NCBI RefSeq assembly: GCF_901933205.1 | Contig: NC_044574.1 | Coordinates: 4,486,733-4,550,732 of the forward strand | Reading direction: 5' to 3' | Source of the DNA: Camarhynchus parvulus | Lineage: Eukaryota; Chordata; Aves; Passeriformes; Thraupidae | DNA length: 64,000 nt | Part shown: piece after piece, positions 58,795 to 64,000 of the stretch | Layout: each line of letters begins with the position of its first letter | Position numbering within the stretch: position 1 is the first letter of the stretch | Made by a program: the position numbers and the translations under genes | Notes under the pieces: model-generated | The model's database searches: none | Told to the model about the DNA's origin: nothing | What the model saw: the letters and a program-made list of their open reading frames with translations, nothing else

Positions 58795-60897
58795 TGAGGG
58801 TTTGTTTTGGTGGAAAGAAGTGGAAATACGTGGAAATAGATTAAATGTCTGTGTAAAGCAAATCGAGGGAGCTACACCCTCCAACTGAGCTGGTGTAAAA
58901 TGGGGAGTAATAAATAACATCGGGGGAAACAGGAGGCTCTGAAGAGAATTCCCTCCCTGTGCTGTGCTGGGGGCTGGTTTGTCCTCTGGTGGAAGGTTCT
59001 GGATATTCCTGTGCCCTGTGGGAAGGTGGGGGCTGCTGTTGTCTTGTGTTCCTGGGGGAGGTGAACAATTGCTGGCATCACCGGGATAGGTTCTGCAGAG
59101 ATTTGGTCCTCCTCAAAAATAAACCTGGTGTATTTTGGGAAAAGGAAGCTATTGATAGACTCTGATACTCTCCAATTTTTTGTTGAATGACCTGAGCATC
59201 GTCCAAGCCTGATGTCAGGGATGAGGTTGCCTGACCAAACTCTACAGTGCAGATATTTAAATTATTACAGTGAGTCACTGAAGGCTCCTCTTTTAGTAAA
59301 AGAAGAAAGCAAGCGACTGTAGGGTGCTGCTAGTTGCATCCTAAAGCAGGCAACTACCTTTGGGCAAGAAGATCAAACTCTAAAATAGTTACTTTTGCTT
59401 TTGACAGAAAAAATAAAAAGGACCCTGAGGTGTCTTGCTCAGGTGTGAAGGTGTATAAATGAGGAGATGTGAGTCCTAATCTGCATGCATTAGCACGGAG
59501 AATAATAGGGAATGCAAAGGTGGGTGAGGAATTAACATTTAATTAAAATAAGGAGTTAAAGTATGATGACAAAAACATCCAAATGTTTTATCTTAGATGA
59601 GAAGCAGGAGAATTAAAAAAAAATTATTGTGATTTTTCCTGCCTGTCAAGATTGTTTTGAGATGAAAATGAACTTTGTATCAACTCTTCCACTGAAGGAT
59701 AAATTAAGCTTGATGAGCAAATAGATGAGTAAAGCATGTTCCATCTTGTGAGAAGAGTTTTGCTTTTTCCAGCCTTTCTGCAGCTAAGGAGGCCAGGATT
59801 AGCACTACTGCAATGTTTTTTTAAGTAAGTCCAGCATTTCCTAGTGCAATATTTTCTAAAAGATGAGAGGAGTGTGAAAATTAAAAAGAAGAGAGCTTTG
59901 TGCCAGCATTTTAAGAGCTGCTTACTTTCCCCCTTGGAAACAACGTATGGCTCCCTGTGTGTTTTCTGGTGTTTTTTATAGGACAAATATCTCCCAGTCT
60001 GCAGCCTGAGTTGATGCATCTCCTTCCTGATTTTATCTATTTTTCTTTAATCTTTAAAGAATAGAAATGCCAGCATTTGATGGGATATGTAACAAATACA
60101 TATTAAAATATATTCCTGTTCACCTCATTATTAAGTACCATAACAGTCTCTCAATGGGAAATCAGATAATGCTGAGATGGGTTTTGAAAATTGGTTGTTG
60201 GTTTAGGAAATTGTTGCTGGAAAATTATTCTGGTAATATGAAGGAGAAGAAGAGCACATATTAAAAAATATCTTGTAACAGAATATTTGTAGACAGATAT
60301 TCTAAATTAGGGGTATCAGGAAGGATAAGATTCTGCTTTATAGTATGGTTAGGGCTGAATTTAGCCATATTTCACAAAAAAAAAAATACAGTAGAGATAC
60401 ACTGTATAAAAATACAGCGAGGAAAAGTCTGAAGATTTAAATTAGAATACATTTTTCCTTGTTGTCTTTATACTTACCTCTGTACTGTATAAAATACAGT
60501 AACGTTCCTTGGAGGAGAAAACACAAATCAGAATTTTCCCAGATGAAGTAATGAACCACCTAGGCTAGAAATTGAAACTCACCATCTCTCTCTCTCTCTC
60601 TCTCCCTCTCTCTCTCCCCCCTCTACCTCTCCCTCCAGCCCAGTCTTTAATTGCATTATATGAAATAATGAAATAAACCCAAAAGGAAGAGGTCAGGGAT
60701 ATCCTTTCCACATTTTACCCTGGAATATTTATAATCTGGCACAGTGCATTCTCCTGGAGAAAGAGAAGGTTTTGAATCCTCTCAGGGAAAATCAGGCATT
60801 TATTCTGCATCCTGGCAGCGTGCATTAAGTTCTGAGATAGAAAAAAATGGACATAATTTTATTTTCTGAGTAAGAGCAGGAGCTGAAGAATAAATTC
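58795..60897. other. Intergenic, no gene recognised
   Basis: Holds a (TC)n microsatellite at 60582-60640 and unremarkable AT-rich sequence. The 131-aa minus-strand open frame (59624-60019) has no recognisable domain. Confidence 0.6.
60582..60640. repeat. (TC)n polypyrimidine microsatellite
   Basis: A run of about 24 bp of TC repeats continues as ccctctctctctcccccctc and ctccctcc: a nearly pure polypyrimidine tract. Confidence 0.95.
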
Positions 60898-60995
60898 AGA
60901 ATCAAAGACTCTGAATCACTCAGCCTGGGAAGGACCACTGAAAGTCACCAAGATTTGCCTTCTGCCATGGACAGGCCATGGAAGTTACACCTAAC
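60898..60995 (-). repeat. Decayed CR1 LINE tail, antisense
   Basis: The text agaatcaaagactctgaatc, actcagcctgggaaggacca and tctgccatggacaggccatgg resembles the CR1 3' end in reverse complement with many changes. Confidence 0.6.
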
Positions 60996-62271
60996 TTATA
61001 GGCTAGACCCATTATTCAGAAGAGAAATTAATATTCATGCATGGTATCCAGGATCCTCTTCTTTTTTAAAAAAATAGCATCGAGATTGGTCAAAAAATTT
61101 CATCTTTCTGGTGACCTAAACACCACAGTCTATTTCAGATCATTTATTACCACAGTATGCAACATGTGTGTTCTTGAACACATGTCCAAAGGATTTTAGG
61201 ATGACCAAAAGTACTTCTGAAAAATCTGAAGAAATGTTGAATTTATGTACATAACACCTAAAGCATTTAATATTCTTCCAGGATGAAGAAAATCTGTGAA
61301 GAAAGACTTCACAATCATGTATTGAATTGGCTTGGCATAGTTTTATAGAGTGGTTGCAAGGAGTAAATGATTTCTTACCACAAAATTTAGTCACCTTAGT
61401 TATTGTGTTCTGCGTATAACTAATGATATTTATTCCTATAATGGCTCCAAATGTGCAAAGAACCAGGTTTCATCTCTGTCAGTGATCTCACAATCTGCAC
61501 AAGACATTTTCAAATCAGTGTATGGGCAATAATAGTTAAAAAACATGAACAGATCTTGACTAGAAAATTCAGAAGAGCTGAGACACACTCACAGATTTCC
61601 AGAAATGCCTTTTTGTCTTTCTGCTGCATTTTCTGTGCCTTTGTTTTTGAATTGGAGATCTGTGGGGATGCTTCACAACCTGTGCACTGCCTGTCATCAC
61701 CACTCCCATGGTCTTGATTGAAGACTCCAGGTGCAGCTGCAAGAGAATTAATGACAGAAAAACAACATCAGGAAAGGGGCAGAAGAAGCAGTGGAAAGGT
61801 GGGACAAAAATCAGGAACTGATTTTATACTGTTCAAAATGGTCAGGTTTTTAAGTACAAGTGAAGAGAGGGAAAAAAAAAAATGAAAAAATGAAAAAAAT
61901 GTTACTTGGAAGGAAATGCAATAATCTTGTTTAATCCTGAATCGTTGTTGCAATCAATTCAATTTTGTAGGTAAGCTCCCATGACACATCCATTCCAAGA
62001 ACTAACAAGAGAAAGAGCTGAAATATCAACAACCCCAATAGGAGCCCAAATTTTCTGTTATGATGAAAATCTCTGCTTGGAGAGGTTTCAGATCTGTGTG
62101 ATCAGTGTGAAATTGAAATTACTCCAAGTGATTTTGATGAGCCACTGTCTTAACAGACAAACTGTTTGATGTTAATGCAAGACAGGAAATTGAGTCATGA
62201 GGCCAAATGAAAGCTTTGGGGGGAGGGAGCAAGATTTTTTTTATATTCACTATGAATACATGTGATAGATT

Positions 62272-62432
62272 TTAAAACCAAAACCAAACAAACAAAAAAC
62301 CAAATAAACCAAAAACCCTTCCAAAACCAAAACAAAACCAACAAAAAAACCCAAAACCAAACCAAACCAAAAAACAAACCCAAAAAACGCACAAACAAAA
62401 AGAAAACAAAAACAAAAACAAACACACACAAA
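62272..62432. repeat. A/C-only low-complexity tract
   Basis: About 160 bp of aaaacc, aaacaaac and aaaaccc words that is almost free of G and T. It is the complementary class to the G/T tract at 49749-50015. The open frames over it are compositional artefacts. Confidence 0.95.
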
Positions 62433-63209
62433 AAAAGAAGAAGACTATAAAGATGAGCAGGGTTGAGCAGACATACAGGATTTATTCTTTTCACAACAAA
62501 AGAAGAAATGAACAACAGCAGAAGATAATGTTCAACAGCACATCAAAAGCTGAACTGTGTGTATATCAACTGAATCCTTCATTTTGAATTAACACAGTAT
62601 TATATTAAAATGAAAGGGATCTCATGTGCTTTCTGTAACTCATAATTACAAAGTTCCTGCCTTTAGTGGGGATGAGATCTTTTAATCTTACGAGGCATTC
62701 ATGCTGACAAACAAGCCAACCCTTTAACAGCAGCCAACTCATTCATCTCCTTATTAATTTGCGTCACCAGCAGCTCTGACTGAAATTGAGCCATTCTGGA
62801 TCAGGAGCTGCTGTTGGGCAAGGTGATGTTTGGTGCTACTTTAATCCTGCTGGAGATAATAATATTTATTGAGCTGCACTTAACTCTTCCTTCTCTGCCA
62901 TGATTTTAACTGGGGTTCTCAACATTTTAGTGCAAAACTTGGGGTATTTGGTGTTGACATCTTGACATTTGGGGAATGTCTCACCCTCTGAATGTAGATT
63001 CAAGTATATGTGAAGGTTTCCTTTTTTAAGATCAGACTTGAGACTGATTTTTCAGTTTCCAGAGCTACTATTTACCAGCCTGGCACACAGAGCTGTCTGT
63101 AGTCTTCACAGTGCAAGGTCACAGAGTATTGGGAATGTGCAATAAAACTGGCGGGTTTGTATGATTTTCATCTCAATTTGACAAGAAGATATATATTTTT
63201 TAAGTTTGT

Positions 63210-63264
63210 AAAAGACCTTTAAATACCACTAATCTTTACAAAAGACCTTTAAATACCACTAATC
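63210..63264. repeat. 30-bp direct tandem repeat, 2 copies
   Basis: The word aaaagacctttaaataccac followed by taatc is repeated exactly with a 30-bp period (63210-63234 and 63240-63264). Confidence 0.97.
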
Positions 63265-64000
63265 AAACCATGGGGGACAGTTGATGGAAGTGGTTTTAAA
63301 CATTTCTGAGGGGTCAGGCGCAGTTTGTCTGCCCAACAAACAGAGTTGCAGCAAAATTGGAAACTTAAGCAGTTCAAAAACTTGGTCCTTGTTTAGTTCT
63401 TGCTCTGGAGGGTAGAAAACTGTGCCAGCTACTACTTGGCATGGCTTAGCTCTTATATGCTTACTCAGGTTGGAAGAACTCTACCAGCTAATAAATTGGC
63501 AAGGTGGAATCAACACTTTGTGGTTTTTGTTTTTTTTTTTTTTTTTAAGGGATTTTTATATGGTCCAGCCTCTGCAAGAGAAAGTATAAAAACAACTTTC
63601 TACTGTTAACACAGATCCAACAGTATCTGAAGTCATGGAAGTAGGAATTTCACAGCTATTTGTTTTGGAAAAAGGATGGCCAGGAAAATCTGAGATTGTT
63701 CTTGCCTGCAAGAAGAGCCCTGGCTCTGATTCATAAGGCTGTGGCTCTTTAGTGACTCGTGCCAAAACAGTTTTTCTTTGGCATTATTTGCATTTTGCTT
63801 GACATATTATATAATTGTAAATTGACAATGTTTTCATCTACTTTTAAGATACTTTGAAGTTTGGTTTGCTTTGCTTTGGGGTTATTGCTGTGGAGGTTTT
63901 GTAATGTAAATTTTATTTTTTTTTTGGTCTTCTTCTTTGGGCCAGAAATTGTAAGTTCTGCTTCCCAGATAAACAGGACAGCAGGGTTTGTGCCATGCAA

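Larger units (their letters stand above)
60996..64000. other. Intergenic to window end, no gene recognised
   Basis: Contains the A/C tract (62272-62432), the 30-bp direct repeat (63210-63264) and a T run (about 63528-63546). The stretch at about 62,690-62,910 has high sequence complexity and might be a conserved noncoding element, but that cannot be judged without alignment. Confidence 0.6.

Noticed and set aside
62195..62515. 106-codon minus-strand and 62-codon plus-strand open frames
   Set aside because: Compositional artefacts of the A/C-only tract.
1..64000. CRISPR arrays, tRNA or rRNA genes, bacterial operons, integrons
   Set aside because: None seen; the window is vertebrate genomic DNA and its repeats are microsatellites and retroelement fragments.

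Overview
The window reads as vertebrate nuclear DNA and almost certainly avian. It is AT-rich, its genes are split by long introns, and it carries several 5'-truncated CR1 LINE tails in both orientations, two long-terminal-repeat-like blocks of a kind common in songbird genomes, and many A/T-rich simple repeats. I see no bacterial-type operon, CRISPR array, tRNA or rRNA. A passerine source is my best guess, but it rests on remembered repeat families.

Positions 1 to about 36,900 hold the 3' end of CTNNA2 (alpha-N-catenin, alpha-2 catenin) on the plus strand. Five coding exons are visible with consensus splice sites: 2471-2652, 4930-5035, 7576-7710, 20238-20381 and 35728-36015. They total 855 bp, stay in frame throughout and end in a TAA stop. 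Together they encode essentially the whole C-terminal F-actin-binding domain (alphaE-catenin numbering about 671 to the end). The fourth exon is a symmetric 144-bp cassette. It adds the 48 residues that distinguish the long alphaN-catenin II isoform from isoform I. In the protein it falls in the loop between the actin-contacting helix (H4) and the last helix (H5). The 3'UTR runs from 36016 to about 36,900, with polyadenylation hexamers at 36362-36372 and 36877-36882.

The cassette exon carries the cis signals of a neural alternative exon. There is a long CU-rich (PTB-type) tract just upstream, a TGCATG (RBFOX-type) element 135 nt downstream, and an upstream intron flank that keeps more CpGs than its surroundings.

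Positions 36,900-64,000 hold no gene that I can recognise and look like a downstream gene desert. The interval contains CR1 tails (41.5, 50.5, 53.0, 55.3, 58.7 and 60.9 kb), two LTR-like blocks (about 47.2-47.7 and 52.5-52.9 kb), a 0.5-kb almost pure A/T tract (45.2-45.8 kb), strand-asymmetric G/T and A/C tracts (49.7 and 62.3 kb), several short tandem duplications, and one splice-site-flanked 91-bp open segment (46487-46577) that could be an exon of an unannotated transcript. I found no clear evidence of a new biological system. The best leads are the regulated cassette exon, the orphan exon-like segment, a 24-bp homeodomain-type palindrome in the last intron, and a long TTTTA pentanucleotide array in the same intron.
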